Below, one piece after another: positions 8,768 to 17,670 of a DNA stretch of 64,000 bases; the first letter of the stretch is position 1, and every line of letters starts with the position of its first letter. The notes beneath the pieces were generated by a model. It did not search any database, was not told the DNA's origin, and was given only the letters and a program-made list of their open reading frames with translations. The DNA lies in contig NZ_KI391971.1 in NCBI RefSeq assembly GCF_000162475.2, positions 889,929 to 953,928 of the forward strand, written 5' to 3'. The DNA comes from Granulicatella elegans ATCC 700633 (GTDB lineage Bacteria > Bacillota > Bacilli > Lactobacillales > Aerococcaceae). Made by a program: the position numbers and the translations under genes.

Positions 8768-9577
8768 TCATTCTTTTAATTGATAATAGTGTTCCGCAAA
8801 ATCTACACATTCTTTCATATCGAATAAATAAACATTACTGTCGTTAATTGAAATATGATTAACAGTATACTGTTCCATAAAATTCTTTTGAACTTCTAAA
8901 TAGTCATCGTAAATATCTAATTCAATATTTTTAAGCGATATCCATTTTTCTCCATCTTTCGTTAAAATTTTACTTTTTTCATGAATGACTTCTCTATTCA
9001 ATCGATTTTCCGCTAAATGGAGTGAAGTATTCGTTTCAAAATCAGTGCCAATCATTAATACTTTAGCACTTATTGAATACATTCTTCCTAATGGTGATTT
9101 GTCTCCAAATGGAAAATCCAAAGAATCCTGTCCAATAATTTCACTAGCCTTCTCTCCTATCGCCGTAAAAGAATACATAGGATGATTACTTCGAATGGAA
9201 TCAGGTAAAATTCCAATAAATTGACTAAAAGCTCCCATCGCTTTACTATACGATAACTCCTTTGAATATGCAGGCATAGCATCACGAATGACATCATGCC
9301 ATTCATCTGGAACTGGAGGATACTGCCAACTAGCAGGATCTGATATTTCAACCGTTTGAGACGGAACTACAATCGTTCCTTCAATACCTATTACTTCTCT
9401 TAACGCCAAATATAAAGCTTCAGCTCCACCAACCACATACCCTAATGAAGACAAAGAAGCATGAACTAATAAAGTATCTCCACGTTTAATTCCTAACTGG
9501 GAAAATTTATGAATCAAATCGTCCTTCGTAACTGGTTTAAAATTTTTATCAATACACTTTTGCATATAAGAATACAA
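8768..9577 (-). CDS. AAC(3)-family N-acetyltransferase (YokD-like)
   Basis: Member of the aminoglycoside 3-N-acetyltransferase fold family, about 269 residues. Visible family features are LLVHASLSSLGYVVGGAEAL, GTIVVPSQTVE, DPASWQYPPVP and HPMYSFTAIGEKA. YokD-type members transfer an acetyl group from acetyl-CoA to amines; resistance activity cannot be claimed from sequence. The start is uncertain: a TTG at 9577 is eight bases after GGGGAG, an ATG at 9565 is farther away, and a GTG at 9586 overlaps the ribosome site. The gene stands alone between two near-identical repeats (E2, E3) in the same orientation. Confidence 0.85.
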   Translation of the reverse strand: MYSYMQKCIDKNFKPVTKDDLIHKFSQLGIKRGDTLLVHASLSSLGYVVGGAEALYLALREVIGIEGTIVVPSQTVEISDPASWQYPPVPDEWHDVIRDAMPAYSKELSYSKAMGAFSQFIGILPDSIRSNHPMYSFTAIGEKASEIIGQDSLDFPFGDKSPLGRMYSISAKVLMIGTDFETNTSLHLAENRLNREVIHEKSKILTKDGEKWISLKNIELDIYDDYLEVQKNFMEQYTVNHISINDSNVYLFDMKECVDFAEHYYQLKE

Positions 9578-9648
9578 AAAAATCACTCCCCTCTTTTTCG
9601 TATCATCATTAAATTAATTATAACTGTTAGAATAGAAAAAACAATAGG

Positions 9649-9799
9649 ATTCAGTATACATAGAAAATACTGTTGATATATCAGCAAGGTTGCTGGCTAA
9701 ACTTTGAGCCTAGGTATCAAAGTTTCCCTGTAATAAAAATAGCTAACGCTACTTATATTGCTTTTATTACTATAGAGTATTTTCTATGTATTCTGAATC
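9649..9799 (+). repeat. Structured repeat copy E3 (P2 deleted)
   Basis: The outer stem nearly matches that of E2 (ATTCAGTATACATAGAAAAT with ATTTTCTATGTATTCTGAAT). The 5' core is shortened to AAGGTTGCTGGCTAAAC, so the P2 hairpin is lost. P3 and a long imperfect P4 (GTAATAAAA/TTTTATTAC) remain. Confidence 0.75.
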
Positions 9800-9847
9800 C
9801 GTACGTAAAATATGTATTCTAATACAATAAATGACATAAATATTTAA

Positions 9848-10012
9848 AGTGAATGACTAGATTATACCTTCCTCAGTTGCAAAAAGAATATATATAAATA
9901 TATATTCCCGCAAAATTCGAGACTACAGGCTCGAATTTTAGCCATGAGACTCGCAAGCGAGGCTGCTGGCGGCGCTGCAACAACCCAGGGAGGTATAATC
10001 TATTCATTCACT
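9848..10012 (-). repeat. Structured repeat copy E4 (complete form)
   Basis: Reverse orientation. The outer stem pairs AGTGAATGA..TAGATTATACC with GGTATAATCTA..TCATTCACT. P2 base helix is GCCA/TGGC with stem CTCGC/GCGAG. P3 has changed to AAAATTCGAG/CTCGAATTTT with pairing kept. P4 is GAATATATA/TATATATTC. P1b is CGC/GCG. Confidence 0.8.
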
Positions 10013-10022
10013 TATACGTACT

Positions 10023-10053
10023 AAAAAACATCCCTAGACACTCTAAGGATGTT
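10023..10053 (-). terminator. Terminator of the ula operon
   Basis: On the minus strand AACATCC..GGATGTT forms a hairpin followed by TTTTTT. It lies 17 bases beyond the ulaE stop codon. Confidence 0.85.
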
Positions 10054-10069
10054 ACATAAAATTCTTCAA

Positions 10070-10906
10070 TTATTTTTCTGGGAAATATGAACGTAAGAAT
10101 TTGTTAGCGAAATGAATATCCTCTAACCAGTTTTCTTGTCCAACATACCAGAATTCGCCAGTGAAACGACGAACACCAATTGATAAGAAAGTATCCACCA
10201 TTTTCTTGAAATCAATTTGTCCAGTTCCAAAAGGAATTTCACGATAATGTCCAGGAATTGTTTCTTTTAAGTGAGCAGCCACAATATGACCTTTCCCTAA
10301 TTCAATATCTTCATAAACATTTTTCGCGCCAGGTTCTAAAGAAGCATTTTTTAAGTTTCCTGAATCTGGATAAACTTGTAAATAAGGTGAATCTACTAAG
10401 TTTACAAAACGCATTGATTTTTCCACTGTATTCATAAATGGAGTTTCCATTGTTTCGAATCCTAAAATGATTCCTTTTTGAGCTGCTAATAAAGTAGCTT
10501 TTTTCAAGTTATCAATAAAGAATTCTAATGTATCTGCATCCCCTTCTTCATAGTATACATCATAACCAGCTAATTGAATGACACGAATTCCTAAATCGTC
10601 CGATAATTCAATGGCTTTTTCCATGATTTCCATACTACGTTCACGTACAGATGCGTCATGTGATCCAAATGGATATTTACGGTGTCCACTTAAACACATT
10701 GAACGAATTGAAACGCCAGTTTCGTACATTGTTTTAACAAGTTCAAGACGTTCTTCTTTCGTCCACTCTAAACGAGCTAATTTTTCATCAGTTTCATCCA
10801 CACTCATTTCTAAAAAGTCGAATCCAGTTGCTTTAACCGTTTCTAACTTTTCTTTGAATGATAATGTGTTTGGCATTGATTTTTCATATAATCCTAATTC
10901 GTACAT
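10070..10906 (-). CDS. ulaE: L-ribulose/L-xylulose 5-phosphate 3-epimerase
   Basis: Converts L-xylulose 5-phosphate to L-ribulose 5-phosphate in L-ascorbate breakdown; 278 residues with a TIM-barrel (AP endonuclease 2-like) fold. Family signs are GLYEKSMP at the N-terminus, LSGHRKYPFGS, FETMETPFMN, YPDSGNLKN, AAHLKETIPGHYREIPFG and GEFWYVG, which supply the metal-binding Glu, Asp and His residues. It is the last gene of the operon, nine bases after ulaF, and is followed by a clear terminator. Confidence 0.92.
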   Translation of the reverse strand: MYELGLYEKSMPNTLSFKEKLETVKATGFDFLEMSVDETDEKLARLEWTKEERLELVKTMYETGVSIRSMCLSGHRKYPFGSHDASVRERSMEIMEKAIELSDDLGIRVIQLAGYDVYYEEGDADTLEFFIDNLKKATLLAAQKGIILGFETMETPFMNTVEKSMRFVNLVDSPYLQVYPDSGNLKNASLEPGAKNVYEDIELGKGHIVAAHLKETIPGHYREIPFGTGQIDFKKMVDTFLSIGVRRFTGEFWYVGQENWLEDIHFANKFLRSYFPEK

Positions 10907-10915
10907 GCTTAACTC

Positions 10916-11608
10916 CTACCCTTGTCCATAGTATGCATTCGCACCATGTTTACGTAAATAGTGCTTGTCTAAAATTGTTTGAGACATTGGTTGTAAGTTT
11001 GGATTTAATACTAAGTTATGCCAAGCCATATTTGCGACTTGTTCTAAAACAGTAATGTTGTGAACAGCATCAAAAGCATCTTTACCCCATGCAAATGGTC
11101 CGTGGTTAAATACTAATACACCAGGAATTGCATTAGGATCTTTATCTTTAAATGTTTCAACGATCACTTTACCTGTTTCTAACTCATAAGCACCTTTAAT
11201 TTCTGCATCAGTCATCGCACGAGTACATGGGATTGTTCCGTAGAAGTAATCCCCTTGTGTTGTACCGAATGCAGGAATTTCTTGGCCGTTTTGAGCCATT
11301 GTAGTTGCCCAAGTTGAGTGAGTATGAACTACCCCTTTAACATCTGGGAAATTACGGTAAATTTCTAAGTGAGTATCTAAGTCAGAAGAAGGTTTTAATG
11401 CTCCTTCAACTTTATTTCCATTGATATCTACAATAACGATATCTTCTGCTTTCATTACATCATAATCTACCCCTGAAGGTTTAATAGCGATAACGCCAGC
11501 TTCACGGTCGTATTCTGAAACATTACCCCAAGTGAATAATACTAAATTATGTTTTGGTAATAATAAGTTTGCTTCAAGAACACGTTGTTTTAACGCTTCA
11601 TATGCCAT
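10916..11608 (-). CDS. ulaF: L-ribulose-5-phosphate 4-epimerase
   Basis: Class II aldolase-family epimerase of 230 residues that turns L-ribulose 5-phosphate into D-xylulose 5-phosphate, the entry to the pentose phosphate or phosphoketolase route. Visible are the phosphate-binding TWGNVSEYD and KPSGVDYD, the zinc-binding pair in [20 protein letters not shown] and [12 protein letters not shown]. The size and spacing match AraD/UlaF/SgaE. In this ula context UlaF is more likely than AraD. Confidence 0.92.
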   Translation of the reverse strand: MAYEALKQRVLEANLLLPKHNLVLFTWGNVSEYDREAGVIAIKPSGVDYDVMKAEDIVIVDINGNKVEGALKPSSDLDTHLEIYRNFPDVKGVVHTHSTWATTMAQNGQEIPAFGTTQGDYFYGTIPCTRAMTDAEIKGAYELETGKVIVETFKDKDPNAIPGVLVFNHGPFAWGKDAFDAVHNITVLEQVANMAWHNLVLNPNLQPMSQTILDKHYLRKHGANAYYGQG

Positions 11609-11629
11609 GATAAAAAGACTCCTTTTTAA

Positions 11630-11914
11630 TTAAAGCTCTAAAGCTGCTGAAATTTTTTCAGTCATTTCTTTTTCTGATAATAAGTTTTGTAAACCAACGA
11701 TTTTAGTGTTTGGTAAGTCTAATCCATCAAAAATTTCTAATAATGCTGAAGAAACAACTACCATGTCATAGCTTTTAGCTGATGATTTTGCTTCTGATAC
11801 TGCACAGTGATGAACTTCCAACGGAATATTTAATTTACGGAATACGTTTGTTAATTTCATTTTAATAATTTGGCTTGATCCCATTCCACTTCCACATGCT
11901 GCTAATACTTTCAT
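11630..11914 (-). CDS. ulaB: PTS L-ascorbate transporter, EIIB component
   Basis: Phosphocarrier of 94 residues that passes phosphate from EIIA to the incoming L-ascorbate. The N-terminal P-loop-like KVLAACGSGMGSSQ carries the phosphorylated cysteine at residue 7. The ATG at 11914 is chosen because AAGGAGAG lies about six bases upstream; an in-frame start 39 bases earlier lacks this. It lies between ulaA and ulaF in the operon. Confidence 0.93.
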   Translation of the reverse strand: MKVLAACGSGMGSSQIIKMKLTNVFRKLNIPLEVHHCAVSEAKSSAKSYDMVVVSSALLEIFDGLDLPNTKIVGLQNLLSEKEMTEKISAALEL

Positions 11915-12001
11915 TGATATCTCTCCTTTAGAATTTGATAACGGGTAAGTCAATCTTACCCGTCATCTATTTTACTATAAAATATAATCACTTAAAATAG
12001 A

Positions 12002-13507
12002 TTAAGCTTGTTTGTTTTCTAAATATGTTTCGTAATCTTCAGCGATTAAGAAATAATGTTCTTTGTTACGGCTGTATTGTAATTGAGGGATTGCTAAAAG
12101 AATAACTAATACAATACCTAAACCAATGTATTGGAAGTGTTGCATTAAGAATCCAAATCCAACCCAAACTGTATCCCAGTCGAAGTTACCATGCCATCCA
12201 CCGAATGCTGCTAATCCGAATGCTCCAGCTGCGATTGCTCCACCTAAAACTTGGATAACACCTGATAAGAATGACATAATTGAAGCAGCACGTAAACCAC
12301 CTTTGTGGTTAGCATATACTGCAAATGTTGCGTTGTCGAAGAATACAGGAACGAAACCTGTGATAATTAATACTGGAGATTTGAACACGATTAATCCTAA
12401 GATTGCGATTACTTGTCCTAAAACCCCGAATAAGAAACCGATTGTTACTGCGTTTGGAGAACCAAATCCGTATACAGCAGCACAGTCAACGGCTGGCATA
12501 GAACCTGGTAATAATTTGTTAGAGATACCTTGGAACGCTTCTGATAACTCAGCAACGAATAAACGAACCCCTAATTGTAAAATTTGTACATACACTGTAA
12601 ATGTTAAAGCAATTTGTAAAATATAGAAGAAGAAGTTGTCGCCTTCTTTTAATGTAGCCATTTTGAATTTAGAAGCCATCACTACGATTTCTTGACCGTT
12701 TACGCTTACTAAGTAATCTTTACCTAATACTAATAAGATAGCTCCGAAGAATACTACCATTAAGATAGAAGTTGCTACGATTGATTCTTTAAAGATTGAT
12801 AAAAATCCTGGTAATTCTAAATCTTCAATTTTCTTGTCGTTTTTACCTGAGAATTTGTGTGCGAATTTATCTACTAACCAAACCCCGAACATTTGTTGGT
12901 GACCAATTGCAAATCCGCCACCTTCAGTTAATTCTTGAGTTGCTTCTACAGTTAAGTTAGCTGCTACTGCCCAATAAACCCCTAAAACGATACCCAATAA
13001 AACAACAAATTGTAATTGTTGTACATTGTCACCTAAAGCTAATGCCATTAACCAAGTAGCTGTAGCTGATTGTTGTACCATGATGTGACCAGTGATGAAA
13101 ACAGTACGTACTTTAGTTAATTTACGGAAAATTACAAGTGCTAAGTTAGTTAAGAATGCTACTAAAAGTACTTGTACTGTTAAACCAGTTGCATGACCAG
13201 CTTGTTTTAAAGCTGCTTCTGCTGCTGCTTGACCAAAATATGGGTCGATAACTGCTGCTTGTAAACCGAAACGGTCACCTAAAGCTGCTAATACTGGACG
13301 GAAGTTTGAAACTAATCCACCAGCTGCTACGTTTAAAATCATATAACCAACAACTGCTTTAATAAAACCAGCTAATGCGTCATACCATTTACGGCCTAAT
13401 AATAAGTAACCTACTAAAACGATTAAACCTACAAAGTATTGTGGTTTAGTAAAAATGTTTGAATAGAAAAATTGCCAAAAGCCAAATAAGAATTCCATAT
13501 TATTCAC
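12002..13507 (-). CDS. ulaA: PTS L-ascorbate transporter, EIIC component
   Basis: Integral membrane permease of 501 residues with about 11-12 hydrophobic segments, the expected size for UlaA/SgaT. Recognisable stretches include FFDNATFAVYANHKGG, GSPNAVTIGFLFG and NKLLPGSMPAVDCAAVYGF. It transports L-ascorbate with phosphorylation by UlaB. Its start overlaps the end of ulaC by eight bases, so the two are translationally coupled. Confidence 0.95.
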   Translation of the reverse strand: MNNMEFLFGFWQFFYSNIFTKPQYFVGLIVLVGYLLLGRKWYDALAGFIKAVVGYMILNVAAGGLVSNFRPVLAALGDRFGLQAAVIDPYFGQAAAEAALKQAGHATGLTVQVLLVAFLTNLALVIFRKLTKVRTVFITGHIMVQQSATATWLMALALGDNVQQLQFVVLLGIVLGVYWAVAANLTVEATQELTEGGGFAIGHQQMFGVWLVDKFAHKFSGKNDKKIEDLELPGFLSIFKESIVATSILMVVFFGAILLVLGKDYLVSVNGQEIVVMASKFKMATLKEGDNFFFYILQIALTFTVYVQILQLGVRLFVAELSEAFQGISNKLLPGSMPAVDCAAVYGFGSPNAVTIGFLFGVLGQVIAILGLIVFKSPVLIITGFVPVFFDNATFAVYANHKGGLRAASIMSFLSGVIQVLGGAIAAGAFGLAAFGGWHGNFDWDTVWVGFGFLMQHFQYIGLGIVLVILLAIPQLQYSRNKEHYFLIAEDYETYLENKQA

Positions 13508-13949
13508 CTAATCCTTGTAAAATATTTTCTAAATCTTCTTTTGAACGAGCATTAACAAAAGCATTGATAATGTTTTCATCTTCTACTAATGTTACAAGTT
13601 CTGATAAATTCTCTAAATGTTTTTCATTATCTGTTGATGCTAATACAAAGAATAAATGTGGTTTGTATTCAGCAGCTGGACCGAAGTCAACAGCTTCTTC
13701 AACATTCATGAAGGCAACCGCTGTTTCGTTAACACCTTTTCCTTCTTGTGCATGTGGAATGCAAATTTCTGGTGCGATTACAATGTATGGACCAAATTCG
13801 TGAACATTATTAATAATGTAACCTGGATAGTCAGCTGTAATAATGTTTTGGTCTAACAATGGTTGACACGCTGTGCGAATCGCATCTTCCCAAGAAGAAA
13901 AACCTTTTTGGAAACTAAAACGATTGTTTTGAATAATTTCTTTTAACAC
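13500..13949 (-). CDS. ulaC: PTS L-ascorbate transporter, EIIA component
   Basis: EIIA of the mannitol/fructose type, 149 residues, that receives phosphate from HPr. The phosphorylated histidine is H66 in APEICIPHAQEG. Other family features are GPYIVIAP and LFFVLASTDNEKHL. In this operon the EII genes run C-A-B in transcription order (ulaC, ulaA, ulaB). Confidence 0.92.
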   Translation of the reverse strand: MLKEIIQNNRFSFQKGFSSWEDAIRTACQPLLDQNIITADYPGYIINNVHEFGPYIVIAPEICIPHAQEGKGVNETAVAFMNVEEAVDFGPAAEYKPHLFFVLASTDNEKHLENLSELVTLVEDENIINAFVNARSKEDLENILQGLGE

Positions 13950-14047
13950 TGATAAAACTCCTTTTTGACGATTTAGTTAAGAAATCGTATACATCCATTT
14001 TTTAAGATTTGACCGTTACCGTAGTAACGGTCAATCAGATGTTTATA

Positions 14048-15109
14048 TTATAAGAATGATGGGAATGGTACGTCGTTTTCTACTGAGAATACGTCGTCAA
14101 ATCCACGGTAGAAGTTAAATTCTAATTTATCTTTATCTGTTGGGTAAGTGTATTTACCACCTACTTGCCAAATGAATGGTTTGAATTTATATTCTAAGCG
14201 ATCTTTTTTGAATTTCCAGATTTCTGTAATTTCTTTAGGATCTGCTTGGAAGTTAGCCCAGATATCATAGTGAACTGGAATAACAACTTTAGCGTTTAAT
14301 GATTCAGCCATACGTAACATATCAACTGAAGTTACTTTATCTGTGATACCACGAGGGTTTTCACCGTATGCTCCTAAGCACACATCGATTTCATGTTCGT
14401 TACCATGTTTAGCAAACATGTTTGAGTAGTGAGAGTCACCAGCATGGTATAAGTTACCACCACTTGTTTTGAATAAGTAGTTAACTGCGATTTCGTCCAT
14501 ATCTTGAGGCATTTTACCTTTTAATACTTCGCCATCTTTAGCAGTTACTAAAGCTGTACGGTCAAATGCTTCTAAAGCAACGATTTCAATGTCTTTAATT
14601 TTCACTGAGTCTCCTGGATGTACAACGATTGTACGTTCAGCTGGAACTCCCCAACCTAACCAAGTGTTTACTACTTCTTGTGGTCCAACGAATTTAGCTT
14701 CTGGACAGTTGTTAGCAACTGCTGCAGCTGTATTGATATCTAAGTGGTCTGAGTGAATGTGAGTTACTACTAAAGCATCTACATTTTTCACTTCAAATGG
14801 ATCGATAACAAATGGTTGTGTACGTAAGTTTGGTTGTAAGTTTTGGCAACCGCTCATACGTTGCATTTGGTGTCCAGTTTTCATTTTTCCGTTTCCGTGG
14901 CTACGTTTACCAGTTCCACACCATAAGTCACATAGGATATTAGTATTTTTTTCTGATTTTAACCAGATACCTGTACATCCTAACCACCACATAGCGAATG
15001 TTCCTGGTTTAACTTCCTCACGTTCGATTTCTTCGTTTAACCATGTACCCCATTCTGGGAATGTTGATAGAATCCATGATTCTTTTGTTACATCTTTAAT
15101 GTTTGCCAT
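14048..15109 (-). CDS. ulaG: L-ascorbate-6-phosphate lactonase
   Basis: Metallo-beta-lactamase-fold lactonase of 353 residues that opens L-ascorbate 6-phosphate to 3-keto-L-gulonate 6-phosphate. The metal site is THIHSDHLD at residues 116-124, with later ligands in HAGDSHYSN and VIPVHYDIW. The N-terminal [17 protein letters not shown] and [17 protein letters not shown] are highly typical of UlaG. It lies second in the operon, between ulaD and the PTS genes. Confidence 0.95.
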   Translation of the reverse strand: MANIKDVTKESWILSTFPEWGTWLNEEIEREEVKPGTFAMWWLGCTGIWLKSEKNTNILCDLWCGTGKRSHGNGKMKTGHQMQRMSGCQNLQPNLRTQPFVIDPFEVKNVDALVVTHIHSDHLDINTAAAVANNCPEAKFVGPQEVVNTWLGWGVPAERTIVVHPGDSVKIKDIEIVALEAFDRTALVTAKDGEVLKGKMPQDMDEIAVNYLFKTSGGNLYHAGDSHYSNMFAKHGNEHEIDVCLGAYGENPRGITDKVTSVDMLRMAESLNAKVVIPVHYDIWANFQADPKEITEIWKFKKDRLEYKFKPFIWQVGGKYTYPTDKDKLEFNFYRGFDDVFSVENDVPFPSFL

Positions 15110-15133
15110 TATTCTTTCTTTCCTTCCTTGAGA

Positions 15134-15772
15134 TTAGCCCCAAATTCTTCTAATTTCTTCTTTAAATTCACGAGCTGATTGTGCAGGATTTTCTGTAGCG
15201 TAAATTCCACGTCCAGCAATGAATGTATAAATATCGATACCTTCGAATACTTTCAATGTATCTTTTGTTAATCCTCCAGTTGCAGAAACTTTGAATCCCA
15301 TCTCAATTAAACGTTTGATTTTGTTCAAATCACTTTCTGTCCAAGTTGCTCCAGCGAATAGAGCGTCACGACTTTGGTGATAGATTACTTGGTCGATACC
15401 AGCTTCACGCCATTGCTCTGCTTGTTCAAATGTCCAGTCACCATATAATTCTACTTGTAAAGTGCCAATTTCTTTTTGAGCAGCTTTCATAGTAGGAATG
15501 GTAGCACAGCAAATGACAGTCATCCAGTCGGCACCAGCATCTTTACAGTTTTTAGCAACTGTTGATCCAGCATCGGCACATTTTGTATCTGCAATGACAA
15601 CTTTATCAGGGAATACATTACGTAAGCATTTAATTGCTTTGTCCCCTTCATTCAAGATTAAAATTGTACCAGCTTCGATAATGTCTACTTCACTACCAAC
15701 AGCAAGTGCATCTTTTAACGCATCTTCGATACGTAAATGGTCTAATGCAACTTGTAAATTTGGAATTGCCAT
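15134..15772 (-). CDS. ulaD: 3-keto-L-gulonate-6-phosphate decarboxylase
   Basis: Orotidine-decarboxylase-fold enzyme of 212 residues that produces L-xylulose 5-phosphate and CO2. The DxKxxD motif is ADTKCADAG (D62, K64, D67), preceded by EVDIIEAGT and followed by LYGDWTFEQA, VSATGGLTKDTL and FIAGRGIYATENPA, which binds phosphate. The ATG at 15772 has AAAGGAG eight bases upstream and fits the family N-terminus (MAIPNLQVALDH). It is the first gene of the operon, downstream of a sigma-A promoter with a catabolite-repression-like site. Confidence 0.94.
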   Translation of the reverse strand: MAIPNLQVALDHLRIEDALKDALAVGSEVDIIEAGTILILNEGDKAIKCLRNVFPDKVVIADTKCADAGSTVAKNCKDAGADWMTVICCATIPTMKAAQKEIGTLQVELYGDWTFEQAEQWREAGIDQVIYHQSRDALFAGATWTESDLNKIKRLIEMGFKVSATGGLTKDTLKVFEGIDIYTFIAGRGIYATENPAQSAREFKEEIRRIWG

Positions 15773-15894
15773 TTTGTCATTCTCCTTTTCTCTCTCAGGG
15801 CTTTTGCCACACAAAAATTTGAAATAATCATAACCGTTAAGACGTCTCTTAATTCATGATCATTTCATAACTACTAGTAATTATTCATGTAAAC

Positions 15895-15934
15895 ATTATA
15901 TAATAAACCGTTTTCTATCACAACGCTTCTTGTG
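15895..15934 (-). promoter_or_regulatory. ula operon promoter with cre-like site and upstream dyad
   Basis: On the minus strand: -35 TTGTGA (15918-15923), 17-bp spacer, -10 TATAAT (15895-15900). The spacer holds AGAAAACGGTTTAT (15903-15916), matching the CcpA cre consensus TGWAARCGYTWNCW at 11 of 14 positions. A dyad CACAA-N6-TTGTG (15919-15934) overlaps the -35 box and could bind a specific regulator. No regulator gene is seen in the window. Confidence 0.7.
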
Positions 15935-16047
15935 TAATCAATCTTTAATCGAGTTTTATGAACGTTTTCATTTTTATGATTTTTTTGTCAAAGTTCTTTA
16001 TTTATAAGATTTCTTTAAGATTTTTTGTAAAATATTTATCGAAAATC

Positions 16048-16076
16048 TTGCAAAATATCCCTTTCTACTTCATACT
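16048..16076 (+). promoter_or_regulatory. Possible plsC promoter
   Basis: TTGCAA, 17 bp, CATACT, ending about 30 bases before the plsC start codon. The -10 box is a weak match. The rest of the 15773-16107 gap holds the divergent ula promoter. Confidence 0.45.
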
Positions 16077-16107
16077 GTTTGAGTAATCAACTTTTAAGGA
16101 GTTTCAT

Positions 16108-16737
16108 ATGATTTATAAAATTACTATATTTATTGTTCGTTTATTGATTATTCTTTTAAATGGATTTACGAAAGTGACGGGATTGGAGAATCTACCAAAG
16201 GATTCTGGGTATGTAATTGTTGCTCCACATCGTTCATGGTTAGATCCGGTACTAATTGCGATTGCGGTTTATCCTAAGTCTTTAGTGTTGATGGCGAAGC
16301 AAGAATTGTTTAAGCCGAAACCTTTTGCATGGTTCATCCGTCAGTTAGGTGCCTTTCCGGTGAATCGTGAGAAACCTGGTCCGAGTGCAATTAAGCATCC
16401 GGTGACTCAGATTAAGGAACATCAGAAAGCTTTAGTGATTTTTCCAACGGGTACTCGTTACTCTAATGAAATGAAAGGTGGGGCTGTAACAATTGCTCGT
16501 ATGGCAAAAGTTCCGATTGTACCGATTGTTTATCAGGGACCTTTTACTTTTATGAACATTTTGAAACGTCAAAAGATGTTTGTAAAAATTGGGGAACCAA
16601 TCCATTTACCAGAGGGACGTTTATCTAAGGAAGAATTAGCGCAATATGATGAATTATTAATTCAAAAATTCGATGAATTGGATAAAGAAATCAATCCTAA
16701 CTTTGTGTACGTGATTCCTGAGAAGAAACGTAAATAG
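16108..16737 (+). CDS. plsC: 1-acyl-sn-glycerol-3-phosphate acyltransferase
   Basis: Membrane-associated acyltransferase of 209 residues that makes phosphatidic acid from lysophosphatidic acid. It has an N-terminal hydrophobic helix, the catalytic HX4D motif HRSWLD (41-46), FPVNRE (about 83-88) and the motif FPTGTR (112-117), where most family members have FPEGTR. AAGGAG lies about eight bases before the ATG. It is a single-gene unit that diverges from the ula operon and is followed by repeat copy E5, whose T-run could terminate it. Confidence 0.9.
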   Translation: MIYKITIFIVRLLIILLNGFTKVTGLENLPKDSGYVIVAPHRSWLDPVLIAIAVYPKSLVLMAKQELFKPKPFAWFIRQLGAFPVNREKPGPSAIKHPVTQIKEHQKALVIFPTGTRYSNEMKGGAVTIARMAKVPIVPIVYQGPFTFMNILKRQKMFVKIGEPIHLPEGRLSKEELAQYDELLIQKFDELDKEINPNFVYVIPEKKRK

Positions 16738-16757
16738 GAATTGACTTCTAATGAATT

Positions 16758-16904
16758 AAAAGCAAGAATCTCCACTCTTACAGTGAGGACGGCAGCAGCC
16801 CCTTCGGGTCTCATGCCTAAAATTTGAGCCTTGGTCTCAAATTTTCCTTTGTAATAATCATGTCTGATTATTACTGCCACTGTAGAGTGGAGTTCTTGCT
16901 TTTT
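16758..16904 (+). repeat. Structured repeat copy E5 (complete form, terminator-like)
   Basis: The outer stem is AAAGCAAGAA..CTCCACTC..ACAGTG with CACTGTAGAGTGGAG..TTCTTGCTTT, followed by TTTT. P1b is AGG/CCT, P2 base helix is GGCA/TGCC with a short CCC/GGG stem, P3 is AAAATTTGAG/CTCAAATTTT, and P4 is GTAATAATCA/TGATTATTAC. The position just after plsC suggests terminator use. Confidence 0.85.
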
Positions 16905-16996
16905 ATAGGGCGTATATTGCGTTTCTTGATGGTTATTCGTAAATTTAATACTTAATACTATTTCATCTAATTAGGTTCTAGAATAACTCAAATAAG

Positions 16997-17025
16997 TTTA
17001 CAATGTATACCATTTGTAATATAAT
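16997..17025 (+). promoter_or_regulatory. RelB/YafQ promoter and operator
   Basis: -35 TTTACA, 17-bp spacer, -10 TATAAT. An inverted repeat TTACAA-N10-TTGTAA (16998-17019) with a central GTATAC fills the spacer, as expected for autorepression by a RelB-type antitoxin. Confidence 0.75.
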
Positions 17026-17050
17026 AAAAGAAAATTAGGAGGTAATCAAT

Positions 17051-17326
17051 ATGGCAACAAGTCCAACTCAAATTAGAATTGATACTACAATTAAAGAAGA
17101 TGCAAATGCTCTATTCTCTAGACTCGGTCTAGATATGTCTAGTGCAGTAAATATTTTTTTACGTCAATGTTTATTAAGAGGTGGCTTACCTTTTTCAGTT
17201 GAAGTTCCAAAATATAATGAAGAAACTTTGGGAGCAATGGAAGAAGCTAAAAGAATCTCCAGAGATCCAAATGTTCAAGGTTACTCAAGCATAAATGAAC
17301 TTTTTAAAGCATTGGAAGAAGAATAA
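17051..17326 (+). CDS. RelB/DinJ-family antitoxin
   Basis: Antitoxin of 91 residues. The N-terminal ribbon-helix-helix (TQIRIDTTIKEDANALFSRL, then GLDMSSAVNIFLRQCLLRGG) is the RelB/DinJ DNA-binding and dimerisation domain; the C-terminal half would wrap the toxin. A strong ribosome site (AGGAGG) precedes the ATG. The toxin gene starts two bases after the stop codon, so both are expressed from one autoregulated promoter. Confidence 0.92.
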   Translation: MATSPTQIRIDTTIKEDANALFSRLGLDMSSAVNIFLRQCLLRGGLPFSVEVPKYNEETLGAMEEAKRISRDPNVQGYSSINELFKALEEE

Positions 17327-17328
17327 TC

Positions 17329-17601
17329 ATGTATAAATTAAAATTTACAAATAAGTTTAAAAAAAGTTATAAGTTGATGAAGAAACGTGGTTATGATATT
17401 TCATTACTAGAAGAAGTTATCTATCAACTAAGTCAAGGGATTCCACTTGAACCGAAATATCGTAATCATATGTTAATAGGCGATTATACTGGTTATTATG
17501 AATGTCATATTAAACCGGATTGGCTACTTATTTATCTTATAGAAAATGATATTTTAACTTTAACTTTAATCGATACTGGTTCACATTCCGATTTATTTTA
17601 G
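17329..17601 (+). CDS. YafQ-family mRNA interferase toxin
   Basis: RelE/ParE-superfamily ribosome-dependent endoribonuclease of 90 residues. The residues known to be needed in E. coli YafQ have counterparts here with the same spacing: H47, H60 and D64 in ECHIKPDWLLIY, and H86 in TGSHSDLF at the C-terminus. It looks full length and intact. A terminator follows at once. YafQ/DinJ-type modules are usually chromosomal stress or stabilisation elements. Confidence 0.93.
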   Translation: MYKLKFTNKFKKSYKLMKKRGYDISLLEEVIYQLSQGIPLEPKYRNHMLIGDYTGYYECHIKPDWLLIYLIENDILTLTLIDTGSHSDLF

Positions 17602-17604
17602 ACA

Positions 17605-17630
17605 CCACTCACTGTTGAGTGGTTTTTCTT
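17605..17630 (+). terminator. Terminator of the toxin-antitoxin operon
   Basis: CCACTCA and TGAGTGG pair around a four-base loop and are followed by TTTTTCTT. Confidence 0.85.
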
Positions 17631-17670
17631 TATCCTACTATTTCATAAGTTAGAACAAAATCCCATTTAT

